Shown here one piece after another: positions 7,356 through 15,282 of a stretch of 30,042 nt of DNA. Numbering within the stretch: position 1 is the first letter of the stretch; every line of letters starts with the position of its first letter. This DNA comes from DATJSJ01 sp035504175. GTDB taxonomy: Bacteria; Pseudomonadota; Alphaproteobacteria; Acetobacterales; Acetobacteraceae. Location of the stretch: NCBI GenBank assembly GCA_035504175.1, contig DATJSJ010000243.1, forward strand, positions 1-30,042, written 5' to 3'. The notes beneath the pieces were generated by a model. It did not search any database. It had not been told where the DNA came from and was given only the letters and a program-made list of their open reading frames with translations. The translations under genes and the position numbers were made by a program.

Positions 7356-8267
7356 GTGTCCGCGACCACACTCTCCCTGCCGCGCGTCGCGGTGCCGGCC
7401 CGGCGGCGCTGGCGCGACTGGCGCCAGCACCTGCTGGTGCTGCCGCTGGCGCTGGTCCTGCTCATTTTCGTGGTGATCCCGTTCGGCGTCGTGCTGGCGG
7501 TCAGCGTGTTCCGCTACGACAATTTCGCGGTCATCCCCGCCTTCACGCTGGAGAACTATGCCAGCGTGCTGAGCGCACGGCTGACGCTGTCGCTCTATCT
7601 CACCATGCTGCGGCTGGCGGCCTGGACCTGGCTGTTCACCCTCTTGATCGGCTATTCGGTCGCGGCCTTCCTGGTGTTCCACGTGCGCAACCGGCTGGTC
7701 TCGATCGGCCTGTTCCTGGTCTGCACGGTGCCGTTCTGGACCTCCAACGTGATCCGCATGATCTCCTGGCTGCCGCTGCTCGGCAAGGAGGGGGTGATCA
7801 ACGACGTGCTGCTCGGGGTCGGGCTGATCCACCGGCCGCTGCAGTTCCTGCTCTACTCGGATTTCTCGGTCGTCGTCTCCTACGTGCACCTGTTCACGAT
7901 CTTCATGATCGTGCCGATCTTCAACGCGATGAGCCGGATCGACCCGCGCCTGTTCGAAGCAGCGCGGGATTCCGGCGCCTCGCCGCTGCAGATCCTGTGG
8001 CTGGTGCTGCTGCCGCTCACGCGCACCGGCATCGTGCTCGGCACGATTTTCGTCGTGACGCTGGTGATGGGCGATTTCTACGTCGTCAAGGTGATGAGCG
8101 GCGGGCACGACGCCTCCGTCGTCTCCGCGATGTATGACGATATCAGCACGCTGCTGTTCCCGCATGCCGCGGCGAGCGCCGTGATCCTGGTGCTGGTGCT
8201 GACCGCCGGCGTCGCCGCGATCCTGCGCACCGTCGACGTGCGGCGCGAACTGACGGGGGCAGGCTGA
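7356..8267 (+). CDS. ABC transporter permease (PotB-like)
   Basis: 303 residues, GTG start at 7356 with GAGGGG about 10 bases upstream. The protein has a basic N-terminal tail, then six predicted membrane segments. The binding-protein-dependent permease EAA loop is visible as EAARDSGASPLQILWLVLLPL (near residue 200), which docks onto the ATPase. The PFWTSNVIRM stretch and the VISGGHDAS-like loop resemble PotB/PotH permeases. It begins 24 bp after the binding-protein gene and is separated by only 2 bp from the second permease, so the set is clearly co-transcribed. Confidence 0.9.
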   Translation: MSATTLSLPRVAVPARRRWRDWRQHLLVLPLALVLLIFVVIPFGVVLAVSVFRYDNFAVIPAFTLENYASVLSARLTLSLYLTMLRLAAWTWLFTLLIGYSVAAFLVFHVRNRLVSIGLFLVCTVPFWTSNVIRMISWLPLLGKEGVINDVLLGVGLIHRPLQFLLYSDFSVVVSYVHLFTIFMIVPIFNAMSRIDPRLFEAARDSGASPLQILWLVLLPLTRTGIVLGTIFVVTLVMGDFYVVKVMSGGHDASVVSAMYDDISTLLFPHAAASAVILVLVLTAGVAAILRTVDVRRELTGAG

Positions 8268-8269
8268 GC

Positions 8270-9106
8270 ATGACGCGAAGCGAAAGCCGACGGTCCTGGC
8301 TCACCTGGGCGCTCGGCGCGGTGTTCGTCGCCTATGTCGCCTTCCTGTACGGGCCGATGCTGTGCATCTACGTGCTGTCCTTCCAGGGACCGCAGGGCGC
8401 CCTCTCCTTCCCGATGCGCGGCGTCAGCCTGCACTGGTTCCATGAGCTTCTGACCCAGGGCGACACCGGCGACGTGATGGGGGCGCTGGAGCGGTCGCTG
8501 CCGCTCGCCTTGATCGTCATGGCGATCACGGTCGCGATCTCGCTCGCCGCCGGCATGGCGTTCCGCGAACGCTTCCGTGGCAGCACCGTGCTGTTCTACC
8601 TGGTGATCGCAAGCCTGGTCGCACCCGGCTACGTGCTCGGCATCGGCATCGGGCTGATGTTCCAGCTCCTGGGGATCGACACGTCCTGGTACACCTCGGC
8701 CCTCGGGGCGCAGCTCTCCTGGACGCTGCCCTTCGGCCTCCTCATCATGTTTGCGATCTTCAGCCGGTTCAGCCGCTCCTATGAGGAGGCGTCGCGCGAT
8801 CTCGGCGCGCACCCGCTGCAGACGCTGTGGCTGGTGGTGATGCCGATCCTGCTGCCGGGCATGATCGCGGTGGCCCTGTTCGGCTTCACCCTCTCCTACG
8901 ACGAGTTCGCCCGCACGCTGCAAACCACGGGATCGACCAACACGATGCCGATCGAGATCTGGAGCATGACGCAGAACGTGACCTCACCCTCCATCTACGC
9001 CCTCGGCACGCTGACCACGGCCTTCTCCTTTGCGGTGATCGGGCTGGCACTCGGGACGATCGCCCTGATCGAGCGGCGCCGTGCCCGCATCGTGGCCCGT
9101 TCGTGA
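8270..9106 (+). CDS. ABC transporter permease (PotC-like)
   Basis: 278 residues with six membrane segments. The first is AVFVAYVAFLYGPMLCIYVLSF, as in PotC/PotI. The EAA loop is EEASRDLGAHPLQTLWLVVMPILLPG, followed by GFTLSYDEFARTLQT, the typical 'SxDEF' PotC segment. The ATG follows the first permease stop after 2 bp, with GGGGGCAGG as the ribosome site. It partners with the 7356 permease to form the channel and with the 9117 ATPase. Confidence 0.9.
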   Translation: MTRSESRRSWLTWALGAVFVAYVAFLYGPMLCIYVLSFQGPQGALSFPMRGVSLHWFHELLTQGDTGDVMGALERSLPLALIVMAITVAISLAAGMAFRERFRGSTVLFYLVIASLVAPGYVLGIGIGLMFQLLGIDTSWYTSALGAQLSWTLPFGLLIMFAIFSRFSRSYEEASRDLGAHPLQTLWLVVMPILLPGMIAVALFGFTLSYDEFARTLQTTGSTNTMPIEIWSMTQNVTSPSIYALGTLTTAFSFAVIGLALGTIALIERRRARIVARS

Positions 9107-9116
9107 CCCCGTCCAC

Positions 9117-10283
9117 ATGACCGCGGCGCCGCGCGCGATGGACGCGATCTCCCCCGCGATCAGCGTCGCCGTCCCGGAGGGCGGTGCGATCGAGCTGGTC
9201 GCGATCTCCAAGCGCTACGGCGACGGACCGCTCGCCGTCGCCAATATTGACCTGCGCATCACCGGCGGCTCCTATTGCTGCCTGCTCGGCCCGTCCGGCT
9301 GCGGCAAGACCACGCTGCTGCGCATGATCGCGGGGCACGAGGCGCCGACCGAGGGCGATATCCTGATCGACGGCCAGAACGTCGCCGGCCTGCCGCCGCG
9401 GGCGCGCGGCACGGCGATGATGTTCCAGAACTACGCGCTGTTCCCGCATCTCTCGGTGCGCGACAACGTCGCCTTCGCGCTTCGCGTGCGCGGCATCGGG
9501 CGCACGGAGCGGATGCGCGAAGCCGACCGGGTGATCGAGCAAGTGCAGCTCACCGAGCTCGCCGACCGGCTGCCGGCGCAGCTTTCCGGCGGCCAGCAGC
9601 AGCGCGTGGCGCTGGCCCGCGCCATCATCACCCGGCCGCGCGTGCTGCTGCTGGACGAGCCGCTCTCGGCGCTCGACGAGTTCCTGCGGCTGCAGATGCG
9701 CGGCGAGCTGCGCGCCATGCAGCAGCGCCTCGGCATCACCTTCGTGCACGTGACGCATACGCAGCTCGAGGCGGTCGCCGTCGCCGACCAGGTGGTGGTG
9801 ATGGACAACGGCCGGATCGAGCAGTCGGCCGCCGCGCGGACGATCTATGCCGAGCCGCAGAGCGCCTATGTCGCCCGCTTCATGGGCGGACAGAACGTGC
9901 TGAGCGGCGTGGTGCAGACCGCCGCCGGCGGCGTCGCGACGCTGCTCGGCGAGGACGGCGCCCGCTTCGCGGTGCGGCTCGGGACGGAGGCGGCGCTGCC
10001 GGGCCAGCGCCTCGCCTTCGCGGTGCGGCGCGATCATGTGCGGCTGCTGCCGGAGGCCGCGGGCGACGCGGCCGGGGTGAATGCGCTGGCCGGCGTGGTG
10101 CAGGCCGTCGAGTATCAGGGGATCTATGTTAAGATCGCTGTCACGCTTGACCGTGCCGTCGCCGGGGGTGAGGAATTCGTCGCCTATGTCGAGGAAGGCG
10201 CCTATTTCCGGGCGCCGATCGCGATCGGCGCCCGCATCGTCGCGCGCTGGGCGGTCGACGAATCGCGGCCCCTGGCGGGCTGA
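9117..10283 (+). CDS. ABC transporter ATP-binding protein (PotA-like)
   Basis: 388 residues from the ATG at 9117, 10 bp after the second permease; ATG 9138 is an alternative. The nucleotide-binding domain is intact: Walker A GPSGCGKTT at 58-66, Q-loop FQNYALFPH, signature LSGGQQQR, Walker B LLLDEP, D-loop SALD. The H-loop reads VTHTQLEA rather than the usual VTHDQ: the histidine is kept, the next residue changed. A C-terminal TOBE-like regulatory domain runs from about residue 260. It energises the importer with the two permeases. The stop is followed at once by the [2Fe-2S] subunit gene, tying transport and oxidation into one operon. Confidence 0.92.
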   Translation: MTAAPRAMDAISPAISVAVPEGGAIELVAISKRYGDGPLAVANIDLRITGGSYCCLLGPSGCGKTTLLRMIAGHEAPTEGDILIDGQNVAGLPPRARGTAMMFQNYALFPHLSVRDNVAFALRVRGIGRTERMREADRVIEQVQLTELADRLPAQLSGGQQQRVALARAIITRPRVLLLDEPLSALDEFLRLQMRGELRAMQQRLGITFVHVTHTQLEAVAVADQVVVMDNGRIEQSAAARTIYAEPQSAYVARFMGGQNVLSGVVQTAAGGVATLLGEDGARFAVRLGTEAALPGQRLAFAVRRDHVRLLPEAAGDAAGVNALAGVVQAVEYQGIYVKIAVTLDRAVAGGEEFVAYVEEGAYFRAPIAIGARIVARWAVDESRPLAG

Positions 10284-10313
10284 GTGCGGCGCATGAGCGA
10301 GGGAAGCGGGACG

Positions 10314-10805
10314 ATGCTGTTGCGCTGCACCGTGAACGGCCGTCCGGTTGAGATGGAGATCGCGCCGGAGACGCTGCTGGTCGATTTCCTGCGCGAGACG
10401 CTGGCACTGACCGGCACGCATGTCGGCTGCGACACCAGCCAATGCGGCGCCTGCGTCGTGCATCTGGACGGCCTATCGGTGAAGAGCTGCACGATGCTGG
10501 CGCTGTCCTGCGAAGGCCGGGCGGTGACCACGATCGAGGGGCTGGCGACCGGCCCGGGCGTGGACGGGCTGCATCCGATGCAGCGCGCCTTCCACCTCAA
10601 CCACGGCCTGCAATGCGGCTTCTGCACGCCCGGGATGGTGATGAGCGCGGTCGATTTCGCCCGGCGCCAGGCCGATCCGACCGAGGCCGACGTGCGGCAC
10701 TGGCTGGAAGGCAATCTCTGCCGCTGCACCGGGTATCAGAACATCGTCGCCTCGGTGCTCGCCGGGGCGGCGGCGATGCGGGCGGAGGCGGGAGGAGAGG
10801 CATGA
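10314..10805 (+). CDS. Molybdenum hydroxylase small subunit, [2Fe-2S] protein (CoxS/XdhA-like)
   Basis: 163 residues carrying two [2Fe-2S] clusters that pass electrons from the Mo centre to FAD. The plant-ferredoxin-type domain has C39, C44, C47 and C59. The C-terminal helical domain has C101 and C104 (CGFCTPG) and C136 and C138 (CRCTGYQ). All eight ligands are present. Three starts are possible: GTG 10284, ATG 10293 and ATG 10314. I chose 10314 because it has GAGGGAAGCGGG upstream and matches the family's usual N-terminus. Its stop overlaps the large-subunit start as ATGA. It follows the ABC ATPase by 30 bp. Confidence 0.93.
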   Translation: MLLRCTVNGRPVEMEIAPETLLVDFLRETLALTGTHVGCDTSQCGACVVHLDGLSVKSCTMLALSCEGRAVTTIEGLATGPGVDGLHPMQRAFHLNHGLQCGFCTPGMVMSAVDFARRQADPTEADVRHWLEGNLCRCTGYQNIVASVLAGAAAMRAEAGGEA

Positions 10806-13189
10806 GCAACCCGACCGGAATCGGCGCGCGCATCCTGCGCAAGGAGGATCTGCGCTTCCTCACCGGCCGCGGCTCCTATGTCGCGGATGCGAAGCGGCCG
10901 GGCATGGCGTATGGCGTGTTCCTGCGCTCGCCGCACGCCCATGCCGCGCTGCGCGGCATCGATGCGAGTGCGGCGCTGGCGCTGCCTGGCGTGCTCGCAG
11001 TGCTGACCGGCGCGGAGCTCGGCGCCGACAAGGTCGGCGGCATTCCCTGCGGCTGGGGCATCACCGACCGGCACGGCGCGCCGATGAAGGAGCCGGCGCA
11101 TCCGGCACTGGCGCAGGGCAAGGTGCGGCACGTCGGCGATCCGGTCGCCTTCGTGGTCGCCGAAACGCTGGAGATGGCGCGGCAGGCGGCCGAGCTGGTG
11201 CTGGTCGAGTACGAGACGCTGGCTGCCGTGGTCGGCCTGCTGGAGGCGATCCGCCCCGGCGCGCCGCTGTTGTTCGACGAGGTGCCCGGCAATCTCTGCG
11301 CCGACTGGGCGCTCGGCGACGCGGCGGCGGTCGAGGCGGCGTTCGCCGGCGCCGCGCATGTCGCGCGGCTCAGCCTGGTGAACAACCGGCTGGTCGGCAA
11401 CCCGATGGAGCCGCGCGCCGCCATTGCCGAATACGAGCCGGCGACCGATCGCACCACCCTCTGGTCCACCAGCCAGTTCCCGCACGTGGTGCGGCTGCTG
11501 CTCGGGCAGTTCGTGCTCGGCATCCCGCAGCACAAGCTGCGCGTGGTGGCACCCGATGTCGGCGGCGGCTTCGGCGTCAAGCAGTTCCACTATGCCGAGG
11601 AAGCGGTCGTCACCTGGGCGGCGCGGCGCCTGCGCCGGCCGGTGAAATGGGTGTGCGAGCGCAGCGAGGGCTTCGTCTCCGACGCGCATGGCCGCGACCA
11701 CGTGACCGAGGCGGCGCTGGCGCTCGACGAGCAGGGGCATTTCCTCGCCCTGCGCGTCTCGACCCTCGCCAACATGGGCGGCTATCTCTCGACCTTCGGG
11801 CCGAACATCCCGACCAATCTCTACGGCCCGCTGCTCGCCGGGGTGTACCGCACGCCGGCGATCTTCTGCGAAGTGAAATGCATCTTCACCAACACCGTGC
11901 CGGTCGACGCCTATCGCGGCGCCGGCCGGCCGGAAGCGACCTTCGTGCTGGAGCGGCTGGTCGATGTCGCGGCGGCGGAGATGGGCATCGACCGCGTCAC
12001 CATCCGCCGGCGCAACATGATCCCGAAGGAGGCCTACCCGTACCAGACCCCGGTGATGATGGAGTATGACAGCGGCGATCCGGCGGGCTGTCTCGACCGC
12101 GCGCTGGCGCTGGCCGACTGGGACGGGTTCGCGGCGCGGCGCGCGGAGGCGGCGAAGCGCGGCGCCTGGCGCGGCATCGGGCTTGCCACCTATGTCGAGG
12201 CTTGCGGGCTCGCGCCCTCGCGCATCGCCGGCCGGCTCGGCGCACGCGGCGGGTTGTACGAGAGTGCGACGGTGCGCGTGCATCCGACCGGCGACGTGAC
12301 GGTGCTGATCGGCACGCACAATCACGGCCAGGGGCACGAGACCACCTTCGCGCAGATCGTCTCCGACAAGCTCGGTATCCCGGCCGAACGGATCGAGATC
12401 GTGTTCGGCGACACCGACCGCGTGCAATTCGGCATGGGCACGTACGGCTCGCGCTCGCTCGCGGTCGGCGGCGCGGCGCTGTCGAAGGCGACCGACAAGG
12501 TGATCCTGAAGGGCCGCAAGATCGCCGCCCATCTGCTGGAGGCCGCGGACACCGACGTCGTGTTCGAGGGCGGCCGCTTCAGCGTCGCCGGTACCGACCG
12601 GTCGAAGAGCTTCGAGGAGATCTGCGGCGCCGCCTACGTGCCGCACGATTATCCGCTGGAGATCCTCGAGCCCGGGCTGGAGGAACAGGCCTTCTACGAT
12701 CCGGTCAACTTCACCTTCCCCGGCGGCGCGCACATTGCCGAGGTCGAGGTGGACGGCGCGACCGGCGCGGTGAGGCTGCTGAACTACGTCGCGGTCGACG
12801 ATATCGGCACGGTGATCAACCCGATGATCGTGAGCGGGCAGCTCCATGGCGGCATCGCCCAGGGCGCCGGCCAGGCGCTGTGCGAGACCGCGCTTTACGA
12901 CGAGGCGAGCGGCCAATTGCTCAGCGGCTCGTTCATGGACTATGCGATGCCGCGCGCCGACATGCTGCCGAACATCACCGTCGAGACGCACAGCACGCGC
13001 TGCACCCACAACGATCTCGGCGTGAAGGGCTGCGGCGAGGTCGGCACGATCGGCTCCCCCGCCACCGTCACCAATGCCATCGTCGATGCGTTGAGCCCGC
13101 TCGGCGTCACGCATGTCGACATGCCAGCAACGCCGAACCGGCTGTGGCGGCTCATCGCCAACGCGCAACTGCCGGTCGCGGCGGAGTAG
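10802..13189 (+). CDS. Molybdenum hydroxylase large subunit (CoxL-like, form II), molybdopterin-binding
   Basis: 795 residues, full length for the xanthine oxidase family. The protein begins GIGARILRKEDLRFLTGRGSYVAD and has the Mo-cofactor contact GGGFGVKQ, the active-site loop A370-Y-R-G-A-G-R376 and the catalytic base E746 in KGCGEVGTIG. The loop is the form-II type (AYRGAGR). True aerobic CO dehydrogenase has AYxCSFR with the Cu-binding cysteine, so despite the usual 'CoxL' label CO oxidation is not expected; hydroxylation of an aromatic or N-heterocyclic carbon, or of an aldehyde, is. The start ATG overlaps the small-subunit stop by 4 bp, and the FAD subunit follows. No cofactor-insertion gene (XdhC/CoxF/CoxD) lies in the window. 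Confidence 0.94.
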   Translation: MSNPTGIGARILRKEDLRFLTGRGSYVADAKRPGMAYGVFLRSPHAHAALRGIDASAALALPGVLAVLTGAELGADKVGGIPCGWGITDRHGAPMKEPAHPALAQGKVRHVGDPVAFVVAETLEMARQAAELVLVEYETLAAVVGLLEAIRPGAPLLFDEVPGNLCADWALGDAAAVEAAFAGAAHVARLSLVNNRLVGNPMEPRAAIAEYEPATDRTTLWSTSQFPHVVRLLLGQFVLGIPQHKLRVVAPDVGGGFGVKQFHYAEEAVVTWAARRLRRPVKWVCERSEGFVSDAHGRDHVTEAALALDEQGHFLALRVSTLANMGGYLSTFGPNIPTNLYGPLLAGVYRTPAIFCEVKCIFTNTVPVDAYRGAGRPEATFVLERLVDVAAAEMGIDRVTIRRRNMIPKEAYPYQTPVMMEYDSGDPAGCLDRALALADWDGFAARRAEAAKRGAWRGIGLATYVEACGLAPSRIAGRLGARGGLYESATVRVHPTGDVTVLIGTHNHGQGHETTFAQIVSDKLGIPAERIEIVFGDTDRVQFGMGTYGSRSLAVGGAALSKATDKVILKGRKIAAHLLEAADTDVVFEGGRFSVAGTDRSKSFEEICGAAYVPHDYPLEILEPGLEEQAFYDPVNFTFPGGAHIAEVEVDGATGAVRLLNYVAVDDIGTVINPMIVSGQLHGGIAQGAGQALCETALYDEASGQLLSGSFMDYAMPRADMLPNITVETHSTRCTHNDLGVKGCGEVGTIGSPATVTNAIVDALSPLGVTHVDMPATPNRLWRLIANAQLPVAAE

Positions 13190-13196
13190 CACGAGC

Positions 13197-13994
13197 ATGC
13201 ACGGTTTCGCCTATCACCGGCCGGATTCGCTCGCCGAGGCCGCCTCGCTCGCGGCCGGCATCGCCGGCGCGCGGCCACTCGCCGGCGGCATGACGCTGCT
13301 GCCGGCGATGAAGCTGCGCCTGGCACAGCATCCGGCGCTGATCGAGCTCGGCGCCGTCCCTGGTCTCGCCGGCATCAGCGCCGATGCGGCGCAGGTCACG
13401 ATCGGCGCCATGACGACGCATGCGGCGGTCGCCGCCTCGGCCGAGATTGCGGCGCGCCTCCCGGCGCTCGCGCAGCTTGCCGGCGGCATCGGCGATCCGG
13501 CGGTGCGACATCGCGGCACGATCGGCGGCTCGATCGCCAATGCCGATCCCGCCGCCGACTATCCGGCCGCGGTGCTCGGGCTTGGCGCCACGCTGGTGAC
13601 GAATGCGCGGGAGATCGCGGCGGACGCGTTCTTCACCGGCCTGTTCGCGACCGCGCTGGCGCCGGGCGAGTTGCTGACGGCGGTGCGCTTTCCGGTCCCG
13701 CTTGCGGCGGGCTACGCCAAGTTTCCCAATCCCGCCTCGCGCTATGCCGTGGTCGGCGTGTTCGTCGCCCGCTTCGCCGATGCGGTGCGGGTCGCGGTCA
13801 CCGGCGCCGGCCCCTGCGTCTTCCGCGTTCCGGCGATGGAGACAGCACTCGCCCGGGACTTCTCCCCGGCGGCGCTGCGCGGCATCGCCGTGCCGGCGGA
13901 CGGGCTGAACGACGATATCCACGCCGAGCCCGCCTATCGCGCGCACCTGATCGGGGTGATGGCGGCGCGGGCGGTCGCTGCCGCGAACGGGTAA
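13197..13994 (+). CDS. Molybdenum hydroxylase medium subunit, FAD-binding (CoxM-like)
   Basis: 265 residues. The FAD pyrophosphate-binding motifs of the family are clear: AGGMTLLPAMKLRLA near residue 26 and TIGGSIANADPAADYP near residue 107. A C-terminal CO_deh_flav_C-like domain follows (AVVGVFVARF..VAVTGAG). It accepts electrons from the [2Fe-2S] subunit and passes them to a quinone or other acceptor. The ATG at 13197 is 7 bp after the large-subunit stop. It is the last gene of the operon beginning at 6018; a strongly structured element (14034-14232) follows. The S-L-M order differs from the M-S-L order of classical cox operons. Confidence 0.92.
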   Translation: MHGFAYHRPDSLAEAASLAAGIAGARPLAGGMTLLPAMKLRLAQHPALIELGAVPGLAGISADAAQVTIGAMTTHAAVAASAEIAARLPALAQLAGGIGDPAVRHRGTIGGSIANADPAADYPAAVLGLGATLVTNAREIAADAFFTGLFATALAPGELLTAVRFPVPLAAGYAKFPNPASRYAVVGVFVARFADAVRVAVTGAGPCVFRVPAMETALARDFSPAALRGIAVPADGLNDDIHAEPAYRAHLIGVMAARAVAAANG

Positions 13995-14059
13995 CTCCGA
14001 TGCAGCGATCGAGAAGTCCGATGGGCGCAGCTCGTGCGCTCAACGGCCTTGCACGGCGA

Positions 14060-14084
14060 GTGCGCTCGACACCGTCGAGCGCAC
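14060..14084. repeat. 11-bp perfect hairpin flanking the R3 element
   Basis: GTGCGCTCGAC (14060-14070) and GTCGAGCGCAC (14074-14084) form an 11-bp perfect stem with a 3-nt loop. A near copy of the left arm, GTGCGCTCAAC, lies at 14034-14044. It sits just upstream of the three-way-junction element. Confidence 0.7.
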
Positions 14085-14095
14085 CTCAAGCGAAC

Positions 14096-14186
14096 GCCAT
14101 GGGGCTGCAACGCTGTCAAGGCTGCGGCCTTCGGCCGCACCGCGCGAAGCGCGGCTTTGGCCTTGACAGCGTTGCAGCCCCATGGC
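14096..14186. repeat. R3 branched element, three-way junction
   Basis: A perfect 26-bp inverted repeat (14097-14122 with 14160-14185, extendable by one G-C pair) encloses two abutting hairpins. They are TGCGGCC-TTC-GGCCGCA (14123-14139) and CCGCGC-GAA-GCGCGG (14140-14154), and only five bases (14155-14159) are unpaired. As RNA or cruciform DNA this gives a clean three-way junction. It lies between the convergent CoxM-like and LysR genes, so it would appear in both transcripts and may terminate both. A smaller four-way relative is at 25516-25574. Confidence 0.85.
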
Positions 14187-14201
14187 CCCCGGCAATGGTC
14201 G

Positions 14202-14232
14202 CCTTCGACGGTGTCGAAGGCGCAAGCCTTCG
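14202..14232. repeat. Two mutually exclusive hairpins beside R3
   Basis: CCTTCGAC-GGT-GTCGAAGG (14202-14220) and CGAAGGC-GCAA-GCCTTCG (14215-14232) overlap in bases 14215-14220, so only one can form at a time. The second has a GNRA-type loop. They complete a 200-bp block of almost continuous secondary structure between convergent genes. Confidence 0.6.
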
Positions 14233-14263
14233 CCTCCTCATAAGGGAAAGGGACAGGGACAGG

Positions 14264-15166
14264 CTACCCGGCCTCCGCCTCCTGCTCCGCCGGCGCGCCT
14301 CCCGCCGAGCGGAGGCTGAGATAGTGCTCCAGGTAATCATGCAGCGCCGCGGCGGCGGGCGAGGTCGCGGTCGAGGAGCGATACAGCAGCAATTCGACCC
14401 GCGGCAAAGCCGGGAAGAGCGGGCCGACCTCGATCGCCCGCATCCCGGCAGTCAATGCCGCCTGCCCGACCACCGTGACCGCCGTGCCGGACACCACGGC
14501 CGCCGCCAGGCCGCTGAAACTGTCACTGATGCAGACGATCCGCCACGGCCGCCCCGCCTGCTCCAGCACGTCGATCGCGTGGTCGCGAAAAATATTGCCC
14601 GGCGGCAGCAGCGCCAGCGGCACCGGCACCGCCTCATGCGCCACCGACCCCTCGCCCGTCGCCCAGACGAGCTGCTCGTGATCCACCACCCGGCCGCCGG
14701 TGAAATCATTCATCCGCGTCACCAGCGCGACATCCACCTCGCCGCGCCGCACCATGCCAACCAGCGGCGTCGACAGCGCACAGCGCAGCTCGATCTGAAT
14801 GCCCGGAAACGCACTGCGGAAAATGCCCAGGATCGGCGGCAGGACGAATCCGGCGTAGAGATCCGGCGTCCCCAGCACCACATGCCCGCCGATCGCCGGC
14901 GCTGACAGGCGGGACAGCAGCTCGTCATGCATGCGCAGGATCGACCGCGCGTACGACAGCACCAGCGCACCGTCATCGGTCAGCCGGATGCGCCGCCCGT
15001 CATTGACGAACAGCGTGCGGCCGGTGAGCTCCTCCAGCCGCTGCGCCTGCAGCGTGATCGCCGGCTGCGTGCGCCCCAGCCGCCGCGCCGTCTCGGTGAT
15101 GCTGCCGGTCTCGGCAATCGCCGCCAGCGATCGCAGCATCCGGATATCGAGGCTGATCAGGTTCAT
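14264..15166 (-). CDS. LysR family transcriptional regulator
   Basis: 300 residues from ATG 15166; an upstream in-frame ATG at 15235 would add an unlikely proline-free but non-conserved tail. The N-terminal winged helix-turn-helix is textbook: LRSLAAIAETGSITETA, then RRLGRTQPAITLQAQRLEE (about residues 10-47), and RLTDDGALVLSYA in the linker. The effector domain includes GHVVLGTPDLYAGFVLPPIL and a DVALVTRMND segment. It is transcribed divergently from the formamidase-like hydrolase with 116 bp between, the usual arrangement for a LysR and its target. I see no clean T-N11-A operator. The cox-type operon on the other side is convergent, so control of it is less likely. Confidence 0.9.
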   Translation of the reverse strand: MNLISLDIRMLRSLAAIAETGSITETARRLGRTQPAITLQAQRLEELTGRTLFVNDGRRIRLTDDGALVLSYARSILRMHDELLSRLSAPAIGGHVVLGTPDLYAGFVLPPILGIFRSAFPGIQIELRCALSTPLVGMVRRGEVDVALVTRMNDFTGGRVVDHEQLVWATGEGSVAHEAVPVPLALLPPGNIFRDHAIDVLEQAGRPWRIVCISDSFSGLAAAVVSGTAVTVVGQAALTAGMRAIEVGPLFPALPRVELLLYRSSTATSPAAAALHDYLEHYLSLRSAGGAPAEQEAEAG

Positions 15167-15241
15167 CCCAACGGCCGACCCATCCCGGACGACGCACCGC
15201 ACCGGCGCCCGCCCACCCGCGCCCACAGCATGCAAGAATCA

Positions 15242-15270
15242 GGCGAGACGGCGCCCGCGGCGCCGTCGCC
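15242..15270 (+). promoter_or_regulatory. Strong hairpin immediately before the hydrolase ribosome site
   Basis: ACGGCGCC (15248-15255) pairs with GGCGCCGT (15259-15266) around a 3-nt loop, extended by GGCG (15242-15245) with CGCC (15267-15270) and a 2-nt bulge. TTTC and GGGAGG follow directly. It lies in the leader of the hydrolase gene and could attenuate transcription or protect the 5' end. Confidence 0.5.
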
Positions 15271-15282
15271 TTTCGGGAGGAG

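Noticed and set aside
5985..8165. 726-codon open frame on the minus strand opposite the first binding protein and permease
   Set aside because: It is antisense to two convincing ABC genes, has the His/Arg/Asp-rich composition produced by GC-rich third positions, and shows no domain.
10802..13189. Authentic aerobic CO dehydrogenase (coxL form I)
   Set aside because: The active-site loop is AYRGAGR; the AYxCSFR loop with the Cu-binding cysteine is absent.
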